Source of the DNA: Labia minor
Taxonomy: Eukaryota; Arthropoda; Insecta; Dermaptera; Spongiphoridae
Assembly: GCA_963082975.1 (NCBI GenBank)
Contig: OY720348.1
Location: forward strand, 74,053,719-74,117,718
Length of the DNA: 64,000 bases
Direction: 5' to 3'
Shown: piece after piece, positions 33,501 to 45,130 of the stretch
Layout of the letters: each line of letters opens with the position of its first letter
Position numbering within the stretch: position 1 is the stretch's first letter
Program-made: the position numbers and the translations under genes
Notes under the pieces: model-generated
The model's input: the letters and a program-made list of their open reading frames with translations, nothing else
What the model was told of the DNA's origin: nothing
The model's database searches: none

Positions 33501-34640
33501 ATTCCTATTAATTTAAATGAAGTTTAATAAATTTTAGAAAAGATTCAAATAAAAATCTAATTTTATAAAATATAGATTTATAACTTTTTACTGCTATATT
33601 AATTAAATATATTTATAAATTTCGCCGCCATGTCGTTTGGCCGCCAATTCAAATGCTTGGCATCTCTTGTTTACCACCCATGGATGAGATTCAACTGCCT
33701 TTGGCCTTATTTCCCTAACTAATACACTATTGCTTACAATATACTCTACATTAATTTTACATTTTCATGTTTAATTTTTATAAATTATTTGATTTCATTA
33801 AGTTAAAGTATTATATTACAATCGAAACTAGTATATTTTTATTTTTTTTATATCTTATCTTATTATACTAGCAAAAATTGTATACGATAATAATATACGA
33901 TCAACTATTTGAATATATTTTCCATCTTGAAATGAAAATTAAGTTATTTTAATTAACTTGTACCAATTCAGGAAAAAAATTTTTGAAGGGTCAATTTTAG
34001 AGAATTGATTTAACAATTGTAATAAATAATTAAAAAATTGTTAAAATTTTAAAGTTATAATAATAAATTGTATAAATTTGATAAAGGGAAGAACGATAGC
34101 TAACGATAATATAATGTCAGAAGAGATTTATAATTTTATTATTTTATCTACATAAAAATATTTAATATTTCATTAGATTTTCAGTAGACATTTATTATTA
34201 CGGGAAGATCATCAGTATTCATGGGTATATAGGGCCGAAGTGGTGCTAAAAATAACACCTGTAAAAATTTAAATTCAAACTTTGCAATATGAAATAATTC
34301 CGGAAAAAAACGTAATTTTTGAATTTATAATAAATATAAAATGATTTTTCAAGAATATTTAGATAATATGAAAATGTCACTGAATGAAAATATTAATTAC
34401 AAGACGTAAAAATTAAATAAATTATCTGAAAACGGATTCTATAGTAAGATTGAATGAAAATTTATCATATAATTAAGTGAAAGGGTGAAATGACTACTCA
34501 TGAAATGTTCCATTGAATTAGCTCATCGATGGACCGACTTTACTTTATTAACCCCATTCAGAGTTTATCGAGTAGAGTTTCATATCCAGCAAACTTATAA
34601 CTTGTCAGAGTTAAATGACGAATATGTTCTCTCCCTCTTA
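33500..34640. other. AT-rich DNA with small repeat relics
   Basis: 33850-33885 is the inverted end of family E (ATCTTATCTTATTATACTAG). 34011-34040 resembles the inverted middle of family F. 34500-34630 is moderately complex. No gene recognised. Confidence 0.4.
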
Positions 34641-34645
34641 CTCTC

Positions 34646-34760
34646 TAGATATATATATATATATATATATATAAGTAAAATCGTAATTCCCGCTTACATT
34701 TGCATCTTAAAATTAGAATAAATATATTAATTATTTTATAAATAAAGATGATAATTTATT

Positions 34761-34798
<38 letters not shown>
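34646..34798 (+). repeat. (TA)n microsatellites
   Basis: Two TA tracts, 34649-34673 and 34763-34793. The plus frames at 34500-34721 and 34748-35098 run through them as tyrosine/isoleucine repeats and are not genes. Confidence 0.85.
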
Positions 34799-35098
34799 AA
34801 AGCACATCCAAAGTATATAAACTTGAAGAGAGAAAGAGATCATTTTAATCTCATAATTCTTGATGCTAATTCCGTGTGTGCATCTCTTTTCACTCTCATT
34901 TTTTTACCTCATCCTCTATCCATCAAAGTTAATTGCCCTTTACACCCCAGTCGAGGTTTCTTCCTTCTCAGAATACAAAAACCAAAAAAAAAAAATATCT
35001 TCACACCCAAAAGTTGTTTGAAAAATCAAACTATACAAGTTCAAAAAAATATTCTATTTATATACCATATATCTATATTAATGATCTTTTTTAACTAA

Positions 35099-35624
35099 GA
35101 ACTTAAACAATAAATATTAAAAAAGAATCAATTAAAACACTCCATTTCCAATTTATTTATTATAATTATAACGTTTTTATCAATTTCGCTTCATGTTTGT
35201 CTCCTTGTCTGTCTGTTCGCTCTTATGACAAATTGAAATCGATTTTTCATCCGCTTTAAACTTAGTTAGACTTTTGAAAATTCTTATAGATATTTCAATG
35301 GATCCCTAGAAGGTATGCAAGTAATATAATTTAATTATAATTAATTAATTTTAATGCAATTGGAACATAATTGTGAAAACTATTAACAAAGAGATAGTCA
35401 ACTATCCTTGTGGACAGATACATATTAAAAGTCATCTTGGGTCAACGAGCTTATGTTTTTGCCTCCGCTGTTCGAATCTTGCCAAAACACTTTTTTTTTT
35501 AAGTGTTAAATATTTTTTTTACAAATTTATTAATTTTTATTATTTTAAAACGCAAATTAAACTAATAATTATGGCAATTAATTTTTTGTGCATAAATAAA
35601 CATATATAAAAAAACTATATATAT
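35099..35624. other. AT-rich DNA, no gene recognised
   Basis: A TGTTCGAATC at 35472-35481 with TGGGTCAACGAGC upstream is weakly tRNA-like, but the spacing is too short. The frame 35373-35609 has no signature. Confidence 0.35.
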
Positions 35625-36169
35625 ATAAACAGCCTGGTCTTACATATATATTATAAATAAAATAAAATTAAAAATATTTATGTTCTATCCATATCTGTTG
35701 TAAAAAAATCTCCTCATGTGAAATTTGGTGTGAAAATAACCCTTCCCTTCCTATCGTCGATGGCTAATACTACCACTTCCGGTTTCCGGATTTGCACCAA
35801 AAGTTGATCCATTCATCATACTAATGCATTAAGTATATATACCAAATTTCATCAAAATCCGTTGAAGCCGTTCAAGCTGTACGCATCTATACGGACGGAC
35901 GGACGGACAGACATCATGCTAAAAATACTTTTTTCTGTTTAGAAAATGCATGATTCGTGGAGATATGTAAAAATCTCCACATGTGAAATTTGGTGTGAAA
36001 ACAATACCTACCTTACTATCGTCGGTCGGTAAAAATATTTATGTTCTATGCCTATCTGTTTTTTTATTACATTAATAGATATATTAAAATTATTTAAAAT
36101 TGTTTCTGTAGCTTTAAATTAATTTACTTCAAACAGTCGGTCGGTTCGGACCTGGCCACAGGTCAACTT
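35625..36169. mobile_element. Rearranged family B element (head-tail-head)
   Basis: Three pieces: inverted head-side body (35625-35697), forward tail (35699-36032, with CCACTTCCGGTTTCCGG, the core, GACGGACGGACGG, the 3' hairpin and terminus CGTCGGTCGGTAA), then an inverted head (36033-36169). The last reads outward to the subterminal motif (GTCGGTCGGT at 36137-36146) and the hairpin GACCTG-GCCA-CAGGTC. So a forward 3' end abuts a reversed 5' end directly. Confidence 0.7.
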
Positions 36170-36489
36170 ATTTTGTTAATAATTTATTTTTATTTTTTAT
36201 TTTTTTTGTTAATTATTATTACATTTTTATTTGTTGGAAAATTATTTCTACTTTATTAATTGTTAATAGTTATTACATTTTAATTAACAGTTTTCGGAAT
36301 AAGTATATTCTCTTATTATAGAGATTCTTATTGTTGTTGTTTGTAAAATTAAAATATTAATAAAATTTATCAAAATAATAAGTTGAAAAGATTTCCAATT
36401 ATTTTTATTTATTTATTATACATTTTTCAATGTAACCATGGTAACCATAAATAGACTTTTACCAAAATATTACTAATTAAATTAATTTT

Positions 36490-36652
36490 GGATAAATTAA
36501 TTTTGGATTTAACTACACTAAAACCTTCCATGGGATGCCCACAACAATCCCTGAAAGTTTCACCGCAATCAGACGGGTAGTTTTTGAGTTTTTGACAGTC
36601 ACACACACACACAGACAGACAGACATTGCCTTTTATATATATAGATTACCTT
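36490..36652 (+). repeat. Repeat end with CAATC/GTTTTTGAG core and (CA)(GACA) tail
   Basis: Contains CCATGGGATGCCCACAACAA, GTTTCACCGCAATCAGACGG, TAGTTTTTGAGTTTTTGACA, then (CA)n, (GACA)n and the end TTTTATATATATAGATT. The order (core, microsatellite, TATATATAGAT end) is typical of widespread invertebrate repeats. The minus frame over it is not a gene. Followed by (TA)n at 36664-36690. Confidence 0.55.
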
Positions 36653-36691
<39 letters not shown>

Positions 36692-36892
36692 TGAAATGGT
36701 TATGATTTGTTATGGTCGTTAAAGGTTGGAGTATAAAGTATCTAGTATATTTCCCATTCAGCGGGCAGATCTGCTTATGTTTTATTAAACAACATCCACC
36801 TACATATGTTTTAGATTTTCAATCAATATTGGTTGATAACATGCTTACTACATATTTACTAAATTGTTCATAACTGTATTCACATTAAATAC

Positions 36893-37161
36893 CAGTGATG
36901 TATTGGTAAAATAAGAAGTAAGGGAACGAATAGTGGGAGCAAAAAAGTCCTATTTTCCGTAAACTATTTTTTCTTATATAAGTTTTTATTTTTTCTTATT
37001 CTTACTTATGCAAAATATATTAACGAACATAAAAAAAGAAATTCTAACTGTAGATTTAAGTGGGAGATGTCGGGAAATGAAAAAGTACTGGAACTTTTTC
37101 CTGTTCTGAAAAAAGGTAAGGGAACGTCGTTCCCCCGCGTTCCTCTCCCAATACACCACTG
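36893..37161. mobile_element. hAT MITE with perfect 8-bp target duplication
   Basis: TTAAATAC lies directly on both sides (36885-36892 and 37162-37169). The ends are CAGTGATGTATTGG and CCAATACACCACTG, one mismatch within the pairing. 269 bp, non-coding; the minus frame over it is incidental. A left-end relative is at 2596. The 8-bp duplication and CAGTG ends mark the hAT superfamily. Confidence 0.9.
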
Positions 37162-37169
37162 TTAAATAC

Positions 37170-40100
37170 CTGTACTTGAAAGATAATATTTTGTATATAT
37201 TTCGTTCTTTTTCTCCATTGTTTTTCAAGAAAGCCACAGAATTGGAAATGATTTTGATAAATTAACTTAAAACATCAAGACGAGGGGACCAGCCTTATTC
37301 AAATTATGATTTTTCAGTATATATATATAAATATGTGTATGTGTATGTGTGTATGGGAAGTAAAAACAACAAATCATAAAGGCAAATGAAATGTATTTAA
37401 TATGCACAGCCGTTGTTTCAGTGTTCAGTGGGGCGGCGTTTCAGGGCTGCTGTTGTCGAGTGTCATGCTGAAGCAAGGATCGCTTAACGGACAAATGATA
37501 TATGATGACAGACAATTCCACTGGGAAGAAACCAACCGAAACGATCTTGAAAGACCGAGAAGCGCCCTCTTCGCCATTAGATTATTACGCTTAAGGAGCA
37601 CTTGTCGGGTAGTACTATCCATTTAACATAACATGATTGAAAAAATATTTTTTAAGAAACACCACCATCTTTTTTTTCATTTCAATAAATCATCGGAATG
37701 TTTTTTTTCTATTTTCTAGAAAGTCACTATGCCAGGAAAAGTGAGGTTTGTGAAACGAAATAATCGTTAATAGAATTGTAGATTAGAACCTAGAATTTTG
37801 TTCAAGTTCGTATAGTACAATAATTGCTCGAGTGGATCTAATTAAAAATGCTTTAATAATGTCACATGTTCCGATTTTCAAAGGAAAAGTTCGAAAACGA
37901 GCGAACAATAACGTAGTCTACGTGAATATAATAACGAGTGAGTAAATCAAAAGGTTAAGAGATGACTAACAGTAAGTAACGTGCAGCCCTGCCACCCTCA
38001 CTCCAACCCTTCCTTCCTTTCCCTTCTCATCCAATATCTACCTTTTTGTATACCATTCTCATCTACCTTCTAGAATATTTAACAATTTCCATCGATTTTT
38101 TAAAAGATTGTTCGATTAAGTTCCTTTTGGACATACGAACTACAAATAGAATCATAAAAAATATAATTTGTTTTAACGTTTTATTCATTCTTTTAATGAA
38201 TTGTTTCCATGACAAAAATAAGAAACCAAAATAAAATAAATCAGTTTAAGAGAAATGCTCCTTTTCCTGTTTAGTCATATTAAACATGAAATCATAGAAT
38301 TATTCTCTTGATGTACTCCGAATATTTTTTAAAAAATTGTTATGTCTCCAATATTTTTTGTTATAAAATAAATAAATATTTTTCAATTCAAGATTAACTT
38401 AAGCTCTTGAGGAAAAAAATGTTCTTTAAATAGACCGTGACCCATCCTTTTTACCATATAAAATACCTTGATATAGAACATATAATTTATAGTGGATTCT
38501 ATAAAATATCAAGCTGTCGACAAAACAAAATAACTACGTAGTCTTTAAATAAACAATCAATCATTTTGCCAATTTTTCCGGGTTTGACTGAAAAAACGGT
38601 TATTTAAATATTGATTTCTATATTATATTTTGGAATTCCGATTAATCAGGTTGGTATGATATTCTTGGGTGGGCTGATTTTTATTCTCCTAATTGGTTGT
38701 TCTTGTCTATTCCTAACTCCAAAATGGAAAAGCTATCCGATAACATTCTCCCTTTCGGCAACATCTCCATTTCAAAATTAATTGACAAATTTTCAGTATT
38801 TTATATCCAATTTATTCTTCTTTGAGTGAGGGATAAACCGACTTAAAAAAATATGTTACATTTTCCCCAATGTACATTGAATATCGGGCAGTTTGTCATT
38901 AGGCCCAATATTGCATTCCAAGTGGATCGACTTTTTTTATTTATTTAGCAATTTCTCCTTGTATGTAAATTTAGATGATATCTCTTCTAAATATTTTTTT
39001 AAAGAAATGAAAAATAAGCATGGAATGATTGGGGATCATATATTATATAAAGTTTTCAACTATATTAATAAAATTTATTGAATGTGGCAGAAGTTATTGA
39101 CTTTTTTAGATAAAAAATACTTCATTATCAGTGGATATGAATATAAAGAAAGAACATTAACATAGGATTATGATGATAGGAGAGAATAATTGAAAATTTT
39201 TCAAATTTTATAAGTAGGTGAGGTGATAACATATCAACTTATTTCATTTATTTGCAGTTTTTTTTTGGGGGGGGGGAATTTAGCAGGATATAATATAAAT
39301 ATCTGTCTTGTAATGGCAAAAATGGTTGAATGTCGGCATAGAAACTTCATAGATTCTCGTCGAGGCATAAAATATTTTTATTTGATTTTCAAATAATTTT
39401 TAATCTTTTATAGGCTTTTAGCAATTTTTTTTTAGGAATTGATCTCAATTTTGTTTTTTATATTATTTGTAATTAATATATATTAACAAAGTTAAGAAGA
39501 TAACAACAAAAATCGTTTCTAAGATGAGATTTTTTCATGACTAAAGGTACTTTATAAATATTTAGGAACATATTTTTTATAAAAGAGAGAAACATTAACT
39601 TAAAAATCATTTTTGAAATTCAACGAAAGTTAACTTAATAAAATGTTTTTTCTAATAAATCTTGATTTATAGTTAATACCACATTCTCTAAAGAAAAATT
39701 CATTTTGAAAACAGATTTCAACTAACTTTGCAGATTACATACAAACGAAGTGTTGATTTGTTTTATAATTCTTCATAGTTGGAAGAAAGAGCGATTAATG
39801 ATAGCCGCGAGTAATATTTATCCTGGAAAGGGAAAAAGAAAGTTGAAATCAAGTTTAGGCGTAGGTACTTTGTAAATTGGACTTAAAGGATTGAAAGTTG
39901 TTTAGTTAGAGGGATAGGAAATTGCACTTAGCATGTATGAAAAAAAAAAATTTCCCAACTTTATATGTATACCTAGTTATTAGGAAGTTAGGAAGTTTAT
40001 TGTTACTTTAAAATTTAAAAATCACAATGTAATTCTAAATTCAATAAAAATAGAATTTATGTAATAGGTTAAACATATTTGAAGAATTTTGTCAATAAAT

Positions 40101-40860
40101 TGTGGTTAATAAAAATATTGCAAAATTATAGTATTATTATAGGTAAAATGACTTCTTGGTGACTGCTTCTGTGCATACTTGAGAGTTGCCATATAAGTTC
40201 TATAAATTAATATTAAATTAAATGGAATTATAATAAAAAAAACGGAGGCTGACTAAAGTGGTGCTTAATTTACGATCGATAATAAAATAAAATGAATGAC
40301 AAAATAGATTTCTCCATGAAATTTTGAATCTTAAATTTGGATAAATGAGAACCTAAACAAGTAAATGTTTATATTGAAGGATTTTATACTTTTTTTGTAA
40401 TTTTACATTTCAATAGATGATTAAGACGGACCCTTACTCACATAAAGTTAGATGAGTACAAATGGGGGGAGCTGGTCACTTACAGAGGAATGAAAAGAGA
40501 GGCCAAATTGTAATAAAAATGGAATGTAGCCTTTTTATGAGCTGGAAATGGTCTATAAACAACCATGGATAGAAATATCAACTGAAAGTTTATACCTCGA
40601 CCGAAAATATTTTAACGGAAATATACGTTTTAAGCTACATCGTGGACAAAAAACATCCTTTTTATAAATTTGCCTCTCAAGTAAAATTAATCATTTATAA
40701 ATAATTGTTCCAATTTTATACTTCAAAAGCTATTGGGATATAAGCCCAAATGATTCTATTTGAAATTATTAAATTTTAAATTTTTCTTAATTTGAATACT
40801 TACTGTTTTTGTTTCAGATAAATGCGATTGGAGCTCTGAATAGATTTAGAAATATTTCTT
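37170..40860. other. Long unique stretch without recognised genes or repeats
   Basis: About 3.7 kb in which I match no repeat family of this window. 37400-37625 is GC-balanced and has overlapping plus and minus frames (37402-37626, 37425-37622) of unknown nature. 37860-38040 is moderately complex. Poly-T/poly-G (39259-39277) is simple sequence. The region is a candidate for single-copy intergenic or intronic DNA. Confidence 0.4.
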
Positions 40861-40867
40861 CTTCCTA

Positions 40868-41140
40868 AGGTGCCGTCTCCCTTTCAGAGTTTGGCTATCA
40901 TCATGACTAGGATAGCCTTATAAGCTGCCTAGCTATGATAATTCTTCTTGGGAATGTTACTGCGGTAGGTTCCCGTTGCCCTCCGCATATATAGAACCAG
41001 GAACTGACAGTTCCTGGAACCGGAGGCAGCTGATGTTAAATTTAATTTTATTTAAAAAATTTGTTCTTAGTTGGAATTGAACGCCGACTTCTCTTGTGTA
41101 GAAAATTGCTATGCTACACTCTCGGCTAGCTGCCTCCTTT
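40868..41140 (-). repeat. tRNA-like SINE candidate with perfect palindrome
   Basis: On the minus strand 41068-41137 has an A-box TAGCCGAGAGTGTAGC and a B-box GCGTTCAATTCCA with tRNA-like spacing. Downstream on that strand lie a perfect palindrome (arms CCAGGAACTG, 1-nt loop, 40997-41017) and a complex block (GGAACCTACCGCAGTAACAT). No second copy in the window, so SINE status rests on the promoter boxes only. Confidence 0.45.
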
Positions 41141-41414
41141 AGAAATATTTAAAAACAACAAAAAAGTTACAAATTCAGTAACGCCACCCAAATAGATAGA
41201 TAAATGTTCGATTTATTTTTTTTTTTTTTCTGATATAATTTTCGAATAATGATTTACAACAATGGTTAAAACAGAGAGGATCGTATTGATTATAAATGAG
41301 TGTGTCAGTCATTCCAACTTAATGATCAATCGTATAATTATTATCAAATGGCCAGCAAGAAAAACCGAATCTCTAACTAATTAGTTAATGGTGATGGGAG
41401 GTATTGAAAAAACG

Positions 41415-41419
<5 letters not shown>

Positions 41420-41449
<30 letters not shown>
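41420..41449 (+). repeat. (TA)n microsatellite
   Basis: About 14 TA units, 41421-41448. Confidence 0.85.
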
Positions 41450-41450
<1 letters not shown>

Positions 41451-41707
41451 CTGGAAGGAATAATTAATATTGATAGTAATTAGTGTAATTAAAATGAATG
41501 TGTGTACCTGTTAAATTGAACCGATACATTTGAGTCAACACAGGATACCTAGAAATACATCCATTTTCATAAAACAATTTTAAAAACAAATTGAAAATCA
41601 AATGGATTCCAATAAAAATAAATCTATAACGAGTAGTATTTTTTTCTGGAACGATTAATTAGACATGTGCGACTGTATGTGTATGTGAATATTAAAGTAA
41701 TTTTCGT

Positions 41708-42753
41708 CCAAATTCATTCATCTACGTTATCTATTATTCTTCTTGGTCTCCTTCCACTTGTTATTTTCCTTATTATTAATTTTTTTTTTTTAAATAATCT
41801 GATTTCACGATGAGTTACTTCTCGAGAAAAATAAATGTTTAGGGTTCTGTACCGGGATTTCTCTAGAATTCTCGTGAATTAAAAATATTACCTTTTTGTG
41901 CTATATTTTTGAATCATAGGTACACGCACCGTTCAAGGAGTCCTATAAGACAAGAAACTGATCCAAAACAACATTGAAGTTAATAAACTATCCGAAACCG
42001 TTGCAAACGGTGTTTGCAATTTAAGCTTAAAATAAATTTATCGTGTTTTGCAGCAATTAATTAAAAAAATATATTTTTCGTATGATCCCAATAGAAAAGA
42101 TTTCTAATTTAGGGAGTAGCGTCCCTGCCCTTAATTATTATAATAAAATATATTTTAATTTTTATAAATTATGTATTTATTATTTGTATCTGTATATAAA
42201 AAATAAATATATATATAAAAAGTATTTGTTGGTTTATACTACCTATCCTAGAATCATAAAAGATAAAATAGATAAATTAGTAATAGGTAAGGAGAGATCA
42301 AGAGGTAAAGCTAAAGTATAACCTGAAAAGATAGTAAATAAGTAGATTAATAGACAAAAGGATTGAAAAATATAAAATAAACAATAATTTTTATGTAAAA
42401 AATAATTATTATAAAATAATGGAAAAAAAATATAAAAAATATATAGTAAGACTTATTAGAAAGACTTTGACGGGTAACGGGGTAGTCTCTTCTCTATGAT
42501 CTCAATAGAAAAGATTTCTACTTCAGGGATTGGCGTCCCTGCCCTCACGTGAGCTCATGATTTCTTCTAAATCCCACTTCTACCTGGAGGAATCATGTCC
42601 TTTAACCGCGTCCCATCCATTCCCTTACTCTTACTCTCCACCCCCCCCCCCCACCCCTGATCATTCAAAAAATCAAATTTATTTGGATGAAGGAGAATAC
42701 CTAGCATAGATTCATTAATAAAGAAAAAAAAATTGAAATCTTGTGTCTCTTAT
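41708..42753 (+). repeat. 1.05-kb duplicated block G, copy 2
   Basis: Direct copy of 31216-32283 with about 2 % difference by eye. The left breakpoint falls within LINE-derived sequence (CCAAATTCATTCATCTACG), 68 bases short of the LINE sequence present at copy 1. The right breakpoint follows TTGTGTCTCTTATAG. A poly-C run (42643-42652) is longer here. A family-C element begins exactly at the right breakpoint. Confidence 0.8.
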
Positions 42754-43094
42754 AGGAGACTCTTTAGACTCCCGCTTATATATATTTATAATTTACACCT
42801 AACGCTACTTGTATAGGTAAAATGTCACTTCCGGTAGTCAGATCATGATGAAATTTGGTATCTGAATTTTTTTCATATTTTTAAATCTATATACAAAATA
42901 GGAAGCAAATATCTCAAAGTAAACTGGTACTTTACTTGAAAGGTAAGCGCAACCAATGTAGGTAAAGTACCACTTCCGGTTAACCGATTTTGACGAAATT
43001 TTGATAGAAATCTACAAACTGTGAATAATATCGGTGTACCAAATTTCGAAGTCCTAGCTTGATTAGTTTTTGAGTAAATTTGCTCACAGACATT

Positions 43095-43129
<35 letters not shown>

Positions 43130-43256
43130 GACATAATTCGAAAAATAGTATTTTCCGTCTCAGGGAGGTCTAAAACGTCAAGATCTATCGAAATCTCGAA
43201 GTCGAAATTTTTGACGATTCCAATACTTCCCTTATAGGAAGTATGCGGGAAAGTAA
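42754..43256 (+). mobile_element. Family C element, copy 1 (Helentron-like, proposed)
   Basis: The head is diverged (AGACTCCCGCTTATATAT, where the better copy at 61394 has AGACTTTCCCGCATAT). Body: AAAATGTCACTTCCGGTAGT, CCACTTCCGGTTAACCG, core CCAAATTTCGAAGTCCTAGC, ACATACATAC/(CA)n microsatellite (43091-43130) and AAAACGTCAAGATCTATC. The 3' hairpin is ACTTCC-CTTATA-GGAAGT (43225-43242), with terminus ATGCGGGAAAGTAA. Non-coding; the minus frame through the microsatellite is spurious. Confidence 0.75.
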
Positions 43257-43350
43257 TAATAGTGTTAAACCATTTTACTTTATAATTTAAACTAATTAGT
43301 TTGTTTATTTTTATTGTTGTTAAAACATAATAATAATAACCTAATTATCT

Positions 43351-43388
43351 ATTTATATGCGGGAAAGTCGAGGGGAGGACACTTCCGA
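43351..43388 (-). mobile_element. Family C head, inverted
   Basis: ATGCGGGAAAGTCGAGGGGA then GGACACTTCC is the reverse complement of the family-C 5' end (hairpin plus subterminal motif). It lies about 95 bp beyond the terminus of copy 1; whether the DNA between belongs to it is unclear. Confidence 0.6.
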
Positions 43389-43449
43389 ATTTTTTAATAA
43401 ATTAACTATAAATAAAATACATATATTCTCTAGAGTTATTATGGTAACC

Positions 43450-43731
43450 CAGAGGTTCCCAAACTTTTTCGGTATACGGCTTCCATAATACATCGGATTT
43501 TTTCCGCGGCTCCCTTAATTAGGGTGACCAATTTCGAAAACACCAAACCGGGACAAACGGTTTACCTTTTTTTTTTTTTTTGTTTTTTTAGAGACAATGA
43601 AAAAATTTTGTTTTTAGACACAAATTGAAAATATTTTGAAAAAAGTACGAAATGTTCAAAAGCTTGGTCCAAAAAACGGTTGAGTTTATTTTTATCCCAG
43701 GGAGCCGCGTCTCACAGTTTGGGAATCACTG
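43450..43731. mobile_element. hAT MITE with perfect 8-bp target duplication
   Basis: TGGTAACC on both sides (43442-43449 and 43732-43739). The ends are CAGAGGTTCCCAAACT and AGTTTGGGAATCACTG, the widespread hAT terminal sequence. Internal inverted GCGGCTCCCT/AGGGAGCCGC extends the pairing. 282 bp with a poly-T run; no transposase. Confidence 0.9.
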
Positions 43732-43739
43732 TGGTAACC

Positions 43740-44373
43740 CAATGAATAATATCAATTTATTTTGAAATGAATTAATTCAATAAAAATAGTTAAAGAGAAA
43801 AATACAAATAAAAAACATAATAGTTAAGTCCAAGAAAATTAAACTTGAAAAAATTGACATATCAACAAGAATAAATTTTAATGAAACATTCGGTCCCATT
43901 TGAAATTTCATGATTTATTTGCTTAATGAGTATTTCAGTAAATGTTGATTTCTTTCAATATGGAATAAATGATGAATTATTTGATATCCAGGATTTTTTG
44001 ATATCTAGGATTTTTTTTCAGATTGATAATAGAAAATATGTGATTTGTCAAACGATACGAGTCAATACGGAAATAGAAAATGTATTGAATTGTATTTGTA
44101 TTTTGGTATGTTGTCCCTCTTCTAGAGTGATGTTCTAATATATCCATTTGATTATTGTACAATTCGGTATATATATATTAATTTATTTTTATTTATTTAT
44201 CTTATATAATAATATAATTATCGATTTATTATGTAATAAATAAATATTTGATTTATTATTTCAATTCTATTAATTACATTTACTTCTATTATTTTTTTTA
44301 ATTGAATATAACAAGTTGGTTGTTCTATTTCAATTTGATTGAGCGAACAAAAATGAATTGAATGAGTCTTGAT
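43740..44373. other. AT-rich DNA, no gene recognised
   Basis: The overlapping frames at 43926-44138 and 43977-44162 are AT-driven. No repeats identified. Confidence 0.4.
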
Positions 44374-44408
44374 CATGTGAGGCATACCCAATGGCGCCTT
44401 ATATATAT
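44374..44408 (-). mobile_element. SINE S head fragment
   Basis: ACCCAATGGCGCCTTATAT is shared with the outer end of the SINE at 55567. It is followed inward by a shortened GTGAGGCAT, so only the first 30 or so bases of the tRNA-like head are present, with an internal gap. Confidence 0.5.
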
Positions 44409-44519
44409 ATGTACTATACTATGTAAAGATTGTAAGTAATTAAAATGTTAGCAATTCATCGTTGAAAAATGAAAGCATAAATCCTAGATGATAATTAACC
44501 ATATTTTCGTTAAGTCTCC

Positions 44520-45130
44520 CTGCAACTCTCGGTTTATTTATCTTCGCCTAAAAGTGAAAAAGTGATTTCAAATGGACAACAACCGCCTGCAACGCGACAT
44601 TTGCTTTCTTTTTATGTCCGTTGCTGAAAGTTGGAATAACATTAAGGGAGTCCAGTGTACCGGGATGTTTAAAATACAAAGGACTGGATTGGTGGAGGAG
44701 AGAGAGAGAAAGGTGTATGGGGTGGGTATGGGGAGGGGGGGAGGGTGTTGAATTTGCTAGGACACAAGTTGCACTCCTGTCCTGCCATAAAATGGATGGT
44801 AAATGTCAACTCGCTTAAGTGAGAATCAACACAAGTGCTTGTATGACAAATTAATTAATTAATTAGAACAAAGAATGGTCTTCGAAAGCGAAATGTTGAA
44901 TTTACTCTCGAGACAATTATATTTTAATTAATAATCACGCATGAGCTCCTGGCGGCCCGATTATCAACATAACCATTTCACTGATAGCCCATAGACCCTT
45001 CCCCCTTCCTTTCCTCCCTCGCAATTCCATGGAACGCAGGTAGAATCGCCAAATGGAAGTAATGAATGGAGAAGGCCTCTCTAAATTGGAATCCGATGCT
45101 AAACAAAAGGGCTCATTCATAGGTACCGAG
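44520..45130. other. Complex unique block, possible regulatory DNA
   Basis: GC-balanced, non-repetitive, with a GA/GGGT-rich core (44697-44750) and several homeodomain-type TAATTA sites (44851-44863, 44924-44930). Frames at 44621-44818, 44935-45180 (minus) and 45053-45259 do not match known proteins. No direct proof of function. Confidence 0.35.

Noticed and set aside
39256-39278. Poly-T/poly-G run as an assembly gap or a quadruplex element
   Set aside because: A single short homopolymer junction; nothing around it supports either reading.
43091-43130. Frames rich in MCVCVCMYVC-type repeats at 43 kb, 62 kb and 63 kb
   Set aside because: They are produced by CA/CATA microsatellites within family A and C elements and are shared by copies that are clearly non-coding.
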